Below, in pieces: positions 1 to 10,103 of a stretch of 64,000 nt of DNA. Source of the stretch: Toxorhynchites rutilus septentrionalis (lineage: Eukaryota > Arthropoda > Insecta > Diptera > Culicidae). The stretch covers positions 250,675,494 to 250,739,493 of the forward strand of contig NC_073746.1 of the NCBI RefSeq assembly GCF_029784135.1, written 5' to 3'. Position 1 is the stretch's first letter. The number at the start of each line of letters is the position of its first letter. The notes under the pieces are model-generated. The model ran no database searches. It saw nothing but the letters and a program-made list of their open reading frames with translations, and was not told the origin of the DNA. Both the position numbers and the translations under genes were made by a program.

Positions 1-388
1 GATATAACGTCACTCGATATAACGTACACATTTCCAAAGTGTAAAGGAAAATTTTTTTCAATATTTTTTTTCTGATAGAACAATAAATTATCTGTATTGT
101 GATGCTAAAACAAGTTTTGTACCTTCAATCAATCCCGAAATACAGCTGGTTTTATGATTCCGGATTCTAAATGAATGAAGCTTTACTCAACAGTACGAAG
201 GGAAACATCATGATAAAGGCTGGGTTCGTCTTCTAATTGAAGCAATTCATTAACTGTACTAAAACAGCAACACAATAATGTATTATAGACTACGTTTGTG
301 AGTACTTTATTATGCTTCGATATAACGTACAATTCGATACAACGTACAATTTTGGAAGTGAAATGTACGTTATATCGAAGTTTACCTG
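1..388. mobile_element. pogo/Tigger-like DNA element, left end cut by window edge
   Basis: The right end reads ...CGAAGTTTACCTG followed by TA, so the element starts CAGGTAAACTTCG in reverse complement, and TACGTTATATCGAAG-type motifs recur at 300-380. The mirrored motif GATATAACG occurs at 1-30, so the window opens inside the left inverted repeat. A CAG...CTG end with a TA target is typical of pogo-like MITEs. No transposase can be read between the ends, so it is probably non-autonomous. Confidence 0.6.
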
Positions 389-394
389 TAGTGT

Positions 395-690
395 TCTCCA
401 AGTTTAGACCATTAATTTGATACACGTATCCCAATAATTTTTTTTTTGAAATAATATGAAATCAGCGATTTTATAGCGGCGGCCAAATTGGATTTTCCAA
501 GATCATGGAATACGTAGTATTATAATCACAGCCGAGGTGAAATTGGATTTTCCAAGATCATGAAATACGTAGTATTATAATCACAGCCGAGGTGAGGTGT
601 GTTCCAAATTTCAGATCAATCAGTCAACAGGATCAAATTTCTATTATTGTGGGACAGACATAAAAACAGGTTGAATGAAATCGTTTAACA
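395..690 (+). repeat. Dispersed repeat fragment with a 55-bp tandem duplication
   Basis: The unit starting AAATTGGATTTTCCAAGATC is present twice head to tail (about 485-539 and 540-594), ending GCCGAGGTG, with one mismatch. The sequence after it (TTCCAAATTTCAGATCAAT..., TGTGGGACA) is the same family as the MITE arms at 6844-7292 and the tract at 7330-7945. It is non-coding and belongs to a locally abundant repeat family. Confidence 0.6.
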
Positions 691-2598
691 AAATAGTTGG
701 CTATTTTGTGACAGAGGCCATTTTGGTCGGCTTCGCCAAATAGCTGCATTGCGCCCTGGTTCGACCAACCCTGAAGTATTGAAGCGTCATCTGTAATTCG
801 TATTTAGAGAATAGACGAAGCGAATCGAATCAGTACAATAAAGCTTTGTAAGATACGATCTCCGACTGTTGCTTAGTGGAAAAAGAAAATAGTTTATTCC
901 TTAGTATTATTCGTACATATAATGAAACATGCATTCTCATTTATTGTCAGAACGCCAGAAGAATACGAGTCATCTGAAGTGCGAATCTGTTCAAGGCATC
1001 AACATCGCACAGGAACAAACATTTTTGTCACGTAGGAGTGCGAAAATTATCATTTACGTAGAAAACACTCCGATGCGCTATAATAAAGTTTACGTTTGTA
1101 TCCGTTGTAACGACACAAACATCTTATCGGTTTTGTTTCATCAAAATACAGCAAACCTCAAAATTCTTCATCCATCCAACTGTTGAGGCTCGTGCCAAGC
1201 AAGCCAAGCTCGAACTTGGGAAGGCTTTTCGGTGCATGAAGAGCTCCCGCTGAGACGGCGAGTCGCGTTAAGCGTATCGCACGTAAACGATCACGTTTCC
1301 GTGGCAATGGTAAAGAAGATGACGACCGAGGCGGCGATCGCAGCCTGAGCTTGATTTATTCCTTTCGGAAGCGACGCGTAGATGTCGTATTTTGTACCGC
1401 AAACGTGTAATTTTTTTCTACGAACATAGTGTCACCATATTGCTATCAATTAGAATAAAACTTACCGATAATTAGAATTGCTATGCTTCAACGTCCATCA
1501 CAATCACCTCTCACGACTATCACTCGAGACAGATTAAAAACGCGACATGGGATTGATCGATATTGGCTTAGCGGAATATGAACTCCAACTAAGTAAAACA
1601 AGATCGATAAGCCTCCCAACTCGTAAGTAACAAATCGAGTTGATAAACTTGGAACCCTTTTGGCCGCACGACCCCATGTCGTTTTGCTTCTACCGCCCGG
1701 GTCCCCTTCCCTTCCCCCCGCTCCATTCCGATACGGCGATTTGTCGCGGAGTACTACTAGTGGAGCAGATTGAAGTCGTGAGATAAGCTGTTATTAATAA
1801 AATACACTCCATATTTCATGCTAAATTTGCATGTTTACACGAGTTGGTCGCATTTGGGAAAATCGCACTCCCGGCGAGAAAGTGAGACACGAGCCACGTT
1901 GTTACCGTTTGCTGGTTCTGGGTGCCATGGTTTGGAACACGGGGGCTAAATTGTGCCGGCACGATACGCGAAACATTGCCCCCCTAGAAAGTGGGTTGCC
2001 GGTGTCACTTTAGCCGGGTTATTAGCAGTAGCGGTTTTTGGCATATGGTCATTCGTGTTGTTCATATTTCCCGAAATAGCTGAAATTAATACCATTTCAA
2101 TCAGCACAGCATTCCAATGACCCCTCTAGGTGGTGACTTTGCAGCTTCGAAAAAAAAACAGCAATCTCTGAGTCAAAACTGGGAAAAGCAACAGACTCGG
2201 TCCAACTCGCAAGCTCATCGATCGCAAGAAAGTTGAGTTCGTGTGGCAGCCTATGAAGAAATGAAGCCGTTTGAGGTGCAAAAAAAAGAGCTGGAAACCA
2301 CACAGATCTGGTCTTGACAAAAATGGAAGTCGTCCGCCCGTTTCTGCGCGATTGCAACGCAATTTCTTCCAGGCAGCGTCGTGCGCCTTCGCGCTTTTGA
2401 TGGTGGCGGCGTGGTGCAAACCGCAAATCCTCGTGTGACACTTCGCGCGGTACCTCAAATAGTCGGCTAGCGTTGAAAAATTTTGCCAGAGCTTTGGTCA
2501 ACAATAAAGATAAATAAAAAAAGGAGTTTTTTTTAAAGGACACGATCGCACTGTTGACGTATGAATACGATATTATTTCAATCAATTTACTATTCTAT
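691..2598. other. Unassigned sequence
   Basis: No recognisable gene or repeat end was found. Short open frames on both strands (929-1186, 1831-2013, 2097-2585) have no known motif and overlap each other, so they are not called. A GC-richer patch at about 1190-1370 and another at 1680-1990 stand out from the AT-rich surroundings and could be old coding or regulatory remnants. Confidence 0.3.
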
Positions 2599-2611
2599 AA
2601 CTCCGGATATA

Positions 2612-3101
2612 GGGGGTCTCCGTAGCCACATTGGTTGCGCGTTCGCTTAGTAAGCGATCGATCGTGAGTTCAAAACTCAGGGCCCTCATTGACCATCTTT
2701 GTGTTGTTACAGAATAGCTACGTCCACGCAACAATCATCAGCGATGGAGATCGATCCACGGTCGAAACAAGATCGATTCTGCTCTGCTCTGCAAGACACA
2801 TCGGGCTGCTGTTCTATAAATAACTCAACAATGATCATATCAACTGTCTCCGCTGTCCGGTGGTCTAACTGGATAATGGAAGAATAGAACGAAAACTCTT
2901 ACGCCTATATGGCAACTGTGTAAATGTGTACCATATTCAATGGTATAGAAGGGAATACTCTAACGCCGAAAACATGGCAACTGTGTAATGTGCTTATTAT
3001 AGATACGATAAACATGTGACATGTACACGATTGAAATTCGGCTCTGTTACAGCTAAAATGCTAATGAGCCTAAAATAAACAAAAGGGATAAATAAAAAAA
3101 A
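2612..3101 (+). mobile_element. tRNA-derived SINE, Feilai-like, complete
   Basis: This element of about 490 bp starts GGGGGTCTCCGTAGCC and has a tRNA-like head with A and B boxes, a unique body and an A-rich tail (GGGATAAATAAAAAAAAA). It is flanked by a perfect 12-bp target-site duplication AACTCCGGATAT at 2599-2610 and 3102-3113, showing insertion by target-primed reverse transcription. The head strongly resembles Feilai SINEs of Aedes mosquitoes (family knowledge). A second, reversed, 5'-truncated copy lies split at 46159-51280. SINEs encode no protein and depend on a LINE's enzymes. Confidence 0.85.
2623..2676 (+). promoter_or_regulatory. Internal RNA polymerase III promoter (A and B boxes) of the SINE
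   Basis: The A box is TAGCCACATTGG at 2623-2634 and the B box is GAGTTCAAAAC at 2666-2676. The spacing is that of a tRNA gene. The B box lacks the CG of the canonical GGTTCGA, as many SINE copies do. Confidence 0.65.
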
Positions 3102-3424
3102 AACTCCGGATATCGTTTTCCATACATTCCCAAGATGACCAATTAAAGTCATTTGTTTCCTTACGCACGGCACTGCACTGATTATTTATTGAAAACGTTT
3201 CTCTTCTTCTATATATTACACCTATAACAGCTATAGCGGCGGTCTTTTGCGTAGATGATACACACCCTATCGACCCTCCGAAGTGATATTGCTCTCGAGT
3301 TGCATATCAAGTAAAAATGCTGAGTATGATACAAGAATCAGGAAATGATGTTGACCGCTGTTGTAATAGGAATCGAGAACGCTCTGTCAATAAGTTTCAA
3401 ACGAGCGGAGTTTAAATTTCGATA

Positions 3425-3495
3425 CTAATTCTCTCCCCAATGTCCGCAGAACGAGCACTACATTGGCATTTCAAACGAAAGATTTACGAAAAAAA
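3425..3495 (-). pseudogene. Unidentified coding-like fragment, paralogue of 4286-4358
   Basis: On the minus strand this reads KSFV, one stop, then NANVVLVLRTLGRE. The second locus at 4286-4358 reads KSFARDTNAVFVLWTLRREE. DNA similarity is roughly 70% and the changes favour conserved amino acids, which suggests that both descend from a protein-coding repeat unit. I do not recognise the family. The in-frame stop argues that this copy is dead. Confidence 0.3.
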
Positions 3496-4200
3496 AGTCG
3501 CTTTGTGTGACATTAACATTAAGAAAGACTGTTGACTGCTCGCTGATTGGAGCAAGACTGTAATTTTTTTTTCAATTTAAGTATGCTTAATTTATCTTTT
3601 TTTGGTTTGTGATATAGTTTTCGTTCAAGTGATACAGCATTTCTCAATTTTCATCTTTGGTGCCTATAACTCTAATTTGTATTACTGTATTTACAAAGTT
3701 TGCAACGCATTATATTTGACCATACTATCTACAAAAGGAGTTTTTTTTAATAAAACTAAAAAAACGGAACTCAGAGTTCCCACTTCTAATTTCGATATAT
3801 ATTTTCAAACCCTGACAGTTTCGATTCTACATTTTGTATATCAGCAACTCAGCAATATAAGTATGTGAGCTCAGGATCATCCTGAAGAATCTGTTCTGGT
3901 TTTTTATAATTTTCTAAATGATCCCAGAAGGTTTCTTTGAGGAGCGCACCAGCATTGATAAGAATGTTTTATGACTTAACGCTGCGCAGAGAAACCTTGA
4001 ATGTTCGTTCTACTGAAACTCTGCATGTAGGTGATTGCTCACCAGGTGAACTGGAGTATTGAGCAGGCAAAGCTTGTAAATAAGTTCATCATGCCAAACG
4101 CAATGATTTTTTAATATCCAGTGATGCCATAACTGTGAGCTTCGATACTGCTTTGTGTTAAAGAAGGTGGCTAAGGCTAAGGTGGGATCTTTCCCTGTGG

Positions 4201-4410
4201 CTACGTATTATTTTTGTCACATTCCATGGGTACTAACTGCGTAATAGAAATCGCAAGTGACTTTTTAATGTCGAATAAGTTGCAAACGGACGATATTTCC
4301 TCTCTTCTCAGTGTCCAAAGAACGAACACTGCATTTGTATCTCTAGCGAACGATTTACACGCGCCTGGTTCGTAGTAATATTCAATAGGAACGTTTCCGA
4401 TTTTCATCAA
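4201..4410 (-). pseudogene. Unidentified 69-codon open frame, paralogue of 3425-3495
   Basis: An open minus-strand frame reads about 69 codons, including KSFARDTNAVFVLWTLRREE and a C-terminal tail. Only the middle third (4286-4358) matches the upstream copy. There is no splice signal, domain or known motif that I can name. It may be an exon or a remnant of an unknown repeat-encoded protein. Confidence 0.25.
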
Positions 4411-4984
4411 TTTAAGTTATTGAAGAACTAGGCAATCGTCATATATATTAAACAAATATTAGATCGATTCGATTAGTATCATCAAAATCCCAAGAATATT
4501 TCTTAACATGCTCTACCCTAACTTTTATAAACCTCTGAAGAATGCTATTGTTTGTCTCAGTTTACTCCACAATTGTTAGGTGGCGATTTAAACAGGTTTC
4601 GTTACCAATTTATCTAATATTTTATTGTTTTGAATTCAACATTACTCGATAGAATTCAGTCATTGTAAACAATGATTAACGTAACCCATCGTCGTAGCAA
4701 CAAATTGTCACCACCATCATGCGATGGTACTTGCACAAGAGTAGTTCTGTCATTTTGTTTTTGTTTGATTAGCTCTAGTGAGCAGTGTCTGCCTATTGAA
4801 CGTTTCACTGAATAACTCACTTTCGTTTATTCAAATATGATTTCACAGAAGTCTATTCCCCCAGAGGCATTCGTTTGTTGTTACATGCTAAGAATCATGC
4901 CACAAACGAAAATCGGGGAACTCTGCTTCGGCACAAGCATGCGAACTAGAACGTCATGATCGCTTTTGGTACTGCGTCGTATAC

Positions 4985-5102
4985 CTTGCATTTGTAGGCG
5001 CCAGAGATTCTCGTCGTTTGAGAATCTACAGAGCTGTGTGGTATTATTGAACGTGGCCAGGAAGATTGGCCATTCTTCAGGGTTACCGGTGAATGTTGGC
5101 AG
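4985..5102 (-). pseudogene. BEL/Pao-type LTR retrotransposon gag fragment
   Basis: Read on the minus strand from 5102, the frame gives LPTFTGNPEEWPIF, then ATFNNTTQLCRFSNDENLWR and LQMQG. This is the hallmark block of BEL/Pao Gag proteins (LPxFxGxPEEWPxF...FxxTT...FSxxENLxRLQ). The frame then shifts: the neighbouring frame continues YDAVPKAIM, resembling the following GxALxAVxxxLM block. No LTR, protease or polymerase was seen nearby, so this is an isolated, decayed piece of a retroelement structural protein. Confidence 0.7.
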
Positions 5103-5134
5103 CTTTGTTGTCTACGGGTGAGAAGACACTCCAT

Positions 5135-6062
5135 TGGATTGTTCCAATTCGAACTGAGCAGTGACCTTTTTCACTTTTTCACATAGAAACGACGAATTCA
5201 TGAGGGACTGATGCATCAGGTCGGATTAGTCTAAGTTTAGATGAGATAGCTGTGAATTGCTCTTCAAGGCCCTGATTCGCGGTTTCTAGATCGTCTTTTT
5301 AAGCCACTCTTGAACTTCGCTTTCGAGGACGCTTTTTTGTGTTGCTCGTGTGATCCTAATGCCCTCGCATTTTCGCATTTTGGACATTTTCAGGCATTCT
5401 ACTTATTGCGATACTCCTGCACAACGGAAATAAAACCACTTATCACCATGTTCGAACTACACCCATTGCCCATTGCAGAGAGATTCAGATAGGACTGCTT
5501 GTCTCATTACATATTTATTGATTTTTATTGATCAGCAGTATTTGTCTGGCACTTCCTTCTTGAATAATGATGAAGCTGTGGTGTTTGCCGACTTCTCAAT
5601 CCGTCATCTTATCTTCAGTAAATTATTATTCTACTCGTATATTGTGACAAAATGTTGCCAACGAACCATCCATGTTTTATTGCTTTGATTTTATAAATTT
5701 TCTTTTTTACTCACTATTTTTACTATCATTCATAGTAACTAATGAATCTAAACATGAAGTTCATTCTTATATTTAGTCTCCTGCTCTGTATACAGTTGAC
5801 AAAATAATTTTCAAGGCTGTATTTTTTTTTATTAAAATAGAGGTAATATCAATCCTAACTTGAAGAAACAAAATAAGGTTGGCAAAAGATTTAAATTGAT
5901 TTCAGCAATAATATCCGTGTATTCAATCCATTTATTCACAATATTTAGAATCTAGATGAATTCAACAATGGTTCGAATCGATTTCTTGTGATATTTAACG
6001 GGTTGCGACGTACTGCAATACATATCAGTATCAGCTACAATATGAGCAAAGGCACGAAAAAG
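5135..6062. other. Unassigned sequence
   Basis: AT-rich sequence. 5135-5400 may be further decayed gag upstream of the BEL fragment, but no motif is readable. Short open frames on the plus strand (5310-5688) show no domain. Confidence 0.3.
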
Positions 6063-6207
6063 TACGAGGGTCGTTCAAAAAAACAAGTTTCAGTGCCTCA
6101 GAAATCGCGGAGAAATAAAGTTAGGACAAAAAACAAGGTGACTTTCGTAATCTATGTTTTATTTTCTATTTTTTTACATAATCGCCACAACGTTCGAGGC
6201 ATTTTTC

Positions 6208-6510
6208 CTAGCGTGGCACGAGTTTTTCTATTTCGAGCGCGAAGTGCGTAGCGTCCAACTTTTTGAAGTACGATGTAACTACGTCACGAATTTCTTCAGT
6301 GTTATCGAATCGTTGACCGTCGAACGCCTGTTTCATCATCGGGAATAAGTGATAGTCGCTAGGGGCGAGGTCTGGGGAGTAAAGAGGATGCTCGAACACA
6401 GTCCATTTGAATTTTTTCAATTGCTCTTGAGTTACGCGAACAGAATGGGGCCGCGCATTATCGTGGGTGAGGGACACTCCTTTCGTCAATAAACCTGGCC
6501 TTTTGTTCTT
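6208..6510 (-). pseudogene. mariner transposase C-terminal part (D34D)
   Basis: The minus-strand frame contains the second catalytic aspartate in HDNARPH and the third in YSPDLAPSDYHLFP, exactly 34 residues apart, the mariner signature. It continues through FDGQRF and YFKKLDATHFALEIEKLVPR to a stop at 6208. The N-terminal helix-turn-helix region and the first catalytic Asp are missing. Transposase would cut at the TIRs; this piece cannot be active. Confidence 0.85.
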
Positions 6511-6554
6511 AATCGTGGTTCTTAATCGGTCCAAAACTTCACAATGGTACGGTG

Positions 6555-6665
6555 ATGAAACAGGCGTTCGGCGGTCAACGATTCGATAACACTGGCGAAA
6601 TTCGTGACGCAGTTACATCGTACTTCAAAAAGTTGGACGCTACGCAATTCGCGCTCGGAATATAA
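6555..6665 (+). pseudogene. Inverted second copy of the mariner transposase C-terminus
   Basis: The plus-strand frame reads MKQAFGGQRFDNTGEIRDAV then TSYFKKLDATQFALGI and a stop. It is the mirror image of the minus-strand tail at 6208-6330, with several substitutions and no catalytic residue. It forms the right arm of the palindromic element. Confidence 0.8.
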
Positions 6666-6843
6666 AAACTCGTGCCACGTTATAAAAAACGCCTCGAACG
6701 TTACGGCGATTATGTAGGAAAAGAGAAAATAAAACGTAGATTACGAAAATCACCTTGTTTTTTGTCCTAACTTTATTTTTCCGCGTTTTCTGAGGCACTG
6801 AAACTCATTTTTTGAACGAGCGTTGTATGTTTGAGTGTTTGTA

Positions 6844-7292
6844 GGGTTGTCCCACATTAATTAAAATTTTACCCTGTTTGACGTTCCTGTTGACTGATTG
6901 ATCTGAAATTTAGAACATACCTTTAATTCTACTGCCATTATAAAATTGCGTATTCCATGGTCTTGAAAAATCCAATTTGGCCGCCCCTAAAAAATGGCTG
7001 ATTGGCTTGTCTTGGAGAATACACTAGATTATGAACAACATAAATTCGAAAAGGTCACCGCCACAAAATGGTCGACTATGTATTTTTTGCAATTCCCTCA
7101 ATATTGGTATCAAATGAAATGATTTGACTAATGGAATACAGTACATCATCAAAATATTCCGAAGTATGTTAGGAAAGAAAGATCATGGAACACGCAGTTT
7201 TATAATGATAGTAGAATTAAAGGTGTCTTCCAAATTTCAGATCAATTAGTCAACAGGAACGGGATCAAATTTCTATTAATGTGGGACAACCC
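6844..7292. mobile_element. TA-flanked MITE with ~130-bp inverted arms
   Basis: The ends are GGGTTGTCCCACATTAAT at 6844 and its complement ending 7292, both flanked by TA. The arms stay complementary for about 130 bp through TGATCTGAAATTT and CCATGGTCTTGAAAAATCC. There is no coding capacity. Single arms of the same family occur at 395-690 and about 7730-7860. Confidence 0.7.
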
Positions 7293-7329
7293 TATTAACA
7301 TTCAAACATACATACAAACAGGTCAAGCT

Positions 7330-7945
7330 GGATGAGACTATTTAAAAAGTTATTAGTTATTTGGGGACTGCGGCCATCTTGGATTTGGATTTTTCATGAT
7401 CTGCTATGTTCTACTAGTCGAGCACTTTCATTTGATACCCATATTGATGAGGTTTCGAAAAAAATATATATGGCATCATTTTGTGTTGGCGGTCATTTTG
7501 AATTTGCTTTTTTATTAAACAAATGTGTTCTACTAGTCAATCCCTTTCATTTGATATACATATTGATGGGGTTCTTAGAAAATATGTAATCGGCCATTTA
7601 GTAGCGGCCACTATTTTAGATTTACATTTTGCATAAATAACTGTGTTCTACTAGTCAAGCCCTTTTGGGAAAACCCATATTGATGGGGTTTTGAGAAAAT
7701 ATGTACATAATCCGCCATTTTGTAACGGCCGTCATCTTGGAGTTTCAAGGTCATGGAATACGCAGTTTTATAATGACACCAGAGAAAAAGATGTGTTCCA
7801 AATTTCAGATCAAACGGTCAGCAAGGAGAGGGTAAAATTTCTAATAATGTGGTACAGCGCTACAGACAAAGTTACAAAGTTACTAAGTTACAAAGTCACA
7901 AACATACAAACGAGTCTAAGCTAGATAAAACCGTTTAATAAATAA
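7330..7945 (+). repeat. Degenerate ~110-bp tandem repeat of the same family
   Basis: The unit contains GTTCTACTAGTC, then CCTTTCATTTGATA, CATATTGATGGGGTT and a CGGCCATTTTG-type segment. About three to four diverged units run to 7760, followed by a copy of the MITE arm. No coding role is seen. Confidence 0.55.
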
Positions 7946-8009
7946 GTGCAAATCATAATTATGTTACGTTTACCGAGAGCAAATTCGTTTTTTTATGATT
8001 CGATTATAC

Positions 8010-8053
8010 GGAGTGAAAAAAAATCAATACTCCGGATAATCGAGTCCGACCTG
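8010..8053 (-). mobile_element. End of a pogo-like MITE inserted in a palindromic repeat
   Basis: In reverse complement the sequence starts CAGGTCGGACTCGATTAT, flanked by TA at 8054-8055. This is the same type of end as CAGATCGGACTCGATTAT at 53037. The other end was not found, so only this end is called. Confidence 0.4.
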
Positions 8054-9470
8054 TATTTACAAAATTCTGGTCAAAATATGAAATGTAGAAAATTGATTAA
8101 ATATTCATAAAAAAAATTCAAAAATTTTTTAAAGAAGGATTACACTGAAAAAAAAAAGAAAATTGAAATTCATTTTTCTGAAAAACGTATTTTTTTAAAT
8201 TCTCAAAAAAAAATCTTTTCTAAGTTTTGGCTCTTACAATTTCCAACAAGTCACCCATACATTGGAAGATGGACACATTCACAAGGGAAGAGTTTTTCCA
8301 AGAACAACTGTTTCATGCTTTTTTTGAAAAATTACTCAAGAACAAGACAAGCGCTAGTATTTACACACAAAAATGTTATGAGTAAAACATCATTTTTTGA
8401 GGAGTCTTCTTACAAAAATGCCGTGTATTCCAGAAACTATAAAAGATAGAAAGTTGATGTCTTCGACAAAAGTCCATATTTTAATAAGATCTACAACTTT
8501 GTGGAATACGCTATATCATTTTCTTGTCTTTTTTTTTTCAAACAAAAATAGAAACTAAATGGTTGAGCTAAACTAAATAAATTGAAAGCAATAAAGGGAG
8601 AAAACAACAGTACATGTGCTTCTAGTGGATCAAGACCCTTTGAAAGAAACACAGTAAAATATATAAAAAAAAATTTTTTTAATATTTAATGACGGTTTAC
8701 ACTTAACAATATAGACAAACACAACATCAAATTTAATGACCAAATTAGGATTAGTTTTAATTGTTTCAACGAAAACATTGAAGAAGTTGTTGTTAGAAAA
8801 ATACTTTTTCCCTGTAAAAGTGCCCATCTTCCGATGTGTGTGTGACTTGTTGGAAATTGTGAAGGGTGATCATATAATTTTTTTAGAATTTTCAGAAAAG
8901 TACGTTTTTGAGAAAAATTAACCTAAATTTTTAAAACAATTTTTGTTTCAGTGTAATTTAAAAAAAAATAGTCATTTTTATGAAAATTTAAACAATTTTC
9001 TACATTTTATCCTTTGATCAGAATTTTGTAGATATTATAGTTTTGAAGTTGTAAAAAAAAAAGAAAACAATTTTGGCCCCTTTCAAAAAGTAGTCTAGTT
9101 GCTTATTGAAGATTTCAAGTATCTTCTTCTTCTTCAATGGCACTAACGTTCCTAGAGGAACTTCGCCGTCTCAACGTAGTATTACTTGCGTCATTTTTAT
9201 TAGTACTTAGTTGAGATTTCTATGCCAAATAACACGCCTTGAATGCATTCTGAGTGGCAAGCTCTAGAATACGCGTGATCACAGTGCAAGTCGGAGGAAA
9301 TTTCTTTGACGAAAAAATCCCCCGATCAGAACGGGAGATTTCAAGTATGCGAAGTTAATTAAATGACCAATGTTTTCACACCCACAACATTTCTCTGCTA
9401 TCTAAGACGATTTGGCACGAAATTCGTGTTGCGGAACATTTAGGTAGGAGGCGATCTGGCGTAGTGTAAC
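8054..9470. repeat. Large palindromic AT-rich repeat
   Basis: The left arm at about 8056-8310 and the right arm at about 8790-9060 are inverted copies, seen in GAAATGTAGAAAATTG against CAATTTTCTACATTTTATCC and CTTACAATTTCCAACAAGTC against GACTTGTTGGAAATTGTGA. The right arm continues to about 9450. The same palindrome family recurs at 53607-54897. It is probably a non-autonomous fold-back DNA element. Open frames inside (8630-8921) are artefacts of the repeat. Confidence 0.65.
9123..9335 (-). mobile_element. Short 3'-end retroposon (5'-truncated LINE or SINE) with target duplication
   Basis: A 213-bp insertion is flanked by a perfect 13-bp direct repeat AGATTTCAAGTAT (9110-9122 and 9336-9348). 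Read on the minus strand it ends in a (GAA)n microsatellite after AACGTTAGTGCCATT. The paralogous palindrome near 53620 carries the uninterrupted site (ATTTCAAGTATGCAAAG in reverse complement), which proves insertion. No protein is encoded. Confidence 0.75.
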
Positions 9471-10035
9471 ATCCATACCTCTTACGCAGAGATCACTCTC
9501 GACATTCTTCCAAAAATGGAAGTGAATGTGACGAACCAGCCGAAATGTGTTGAAAGTGACTATAATAGAGGAAAAAAAAACATTTAGGTATATATTATTC
9601 AGAAGCTGAGAAATATTGTATTTAGTTATATTTTACAATTGTATTGGAAACAGAACTATTCCAAGGAGGAAAAATGAGCTGATTCAAAAGGTCAAAATTC
9701 AACAGTCAGGGAAAAAAGTAGTTCACATGTATTGAATGTGAATCGATGTCGCTTATTAAAATTGATCTTCTGTTTAAATTTTCCAAAAAAACCCCTGATT
9801 GACCTCACGCCAAAATGTCTCTTCCGCCGCAGATCTTTGCCATAAGTGAAGAAGTGTTGTGTATGTGTTTTTTTGTATCTATACCCCTAAATCAAATATT
9901 CCACCTATGAAGACAACAGCAACTCCGCACAAATAAGTAAACGACGAACTTGAATTCCCTTTTCAGAATAAACCCTCCGTTCCTTGGTAACCCTCCAAAA
10001 CCTTCCCCAGCATTGAACTTGTGTGAAAACCCTAC
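9471..10035. other. Unassigned sequence
   Basis: No element end, domain or repeat was recognised. If the minus-strand exon at 10036-10103 is real, this is its first intron. Confidence 0.3.
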
Positions 10036-10103
10036 CTTGAGGACCTTGTCTTGCGTTCGCAGAGCGTTTGTGTCGCTTTGTTGACAACGATTACTTCAGG
10101 CAT
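10036..10103 (-). CDS. Possible first coding exon of a host gene
   Basis: On the minus strand an ATG in good context (CACAAAATG) at 10103 opens a frame reading MPEVIVVNKATQTLCERK and a few more residues. It runs into a good splice donor AAG|GTAGGG at 10036/10035. The 68-nt piece is 22 codons plus 2 nt. The upstream 350 bp on that strand is non-repetitive and GC-richer, as expected of a 5' UTR or promoter. I do not recognise the protein, and no second exon was identified at lower coordinates. The GTG-initiated frame at 10148-10390 on the plus strand is less likely. Confidence 0.35.

Larger units (their letters stand above)
6065..6825. mobile_element. Palindromic (fold-back) mariner element
   Basis: The element is bounded by TA (6063-6064 and 6826-6827) with ends CGAGGGTCGTTCA and CAACGCTCGTTCA. 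Both arms, about 6065-6345 and 6548-6825, are inverted copies of the same 3' end, including TIR, subterminal sequence and the C-terminal transposase codons. The ~200-bp centre carries a further part of the gene on the minus strand. The element is therefore a mariner in which one end was replaced by an inverted copy of the other. The arms differ at about one base in ten, so it is old. Confidence 0.8.

Noticed and set aside
2612..2690. tRNA gene
   Set aside because: The tRNA-like boxes belong to the SINE head; no complete cloverleaf or anticodon arm is evident and a target duplication flanks the longer unit.
8630..8921. Overlapping frames in the palindromic repeat
   Set aside because: They fall in the inverted arms and spacer of an AT-rich repeat and have low-complexity composition.
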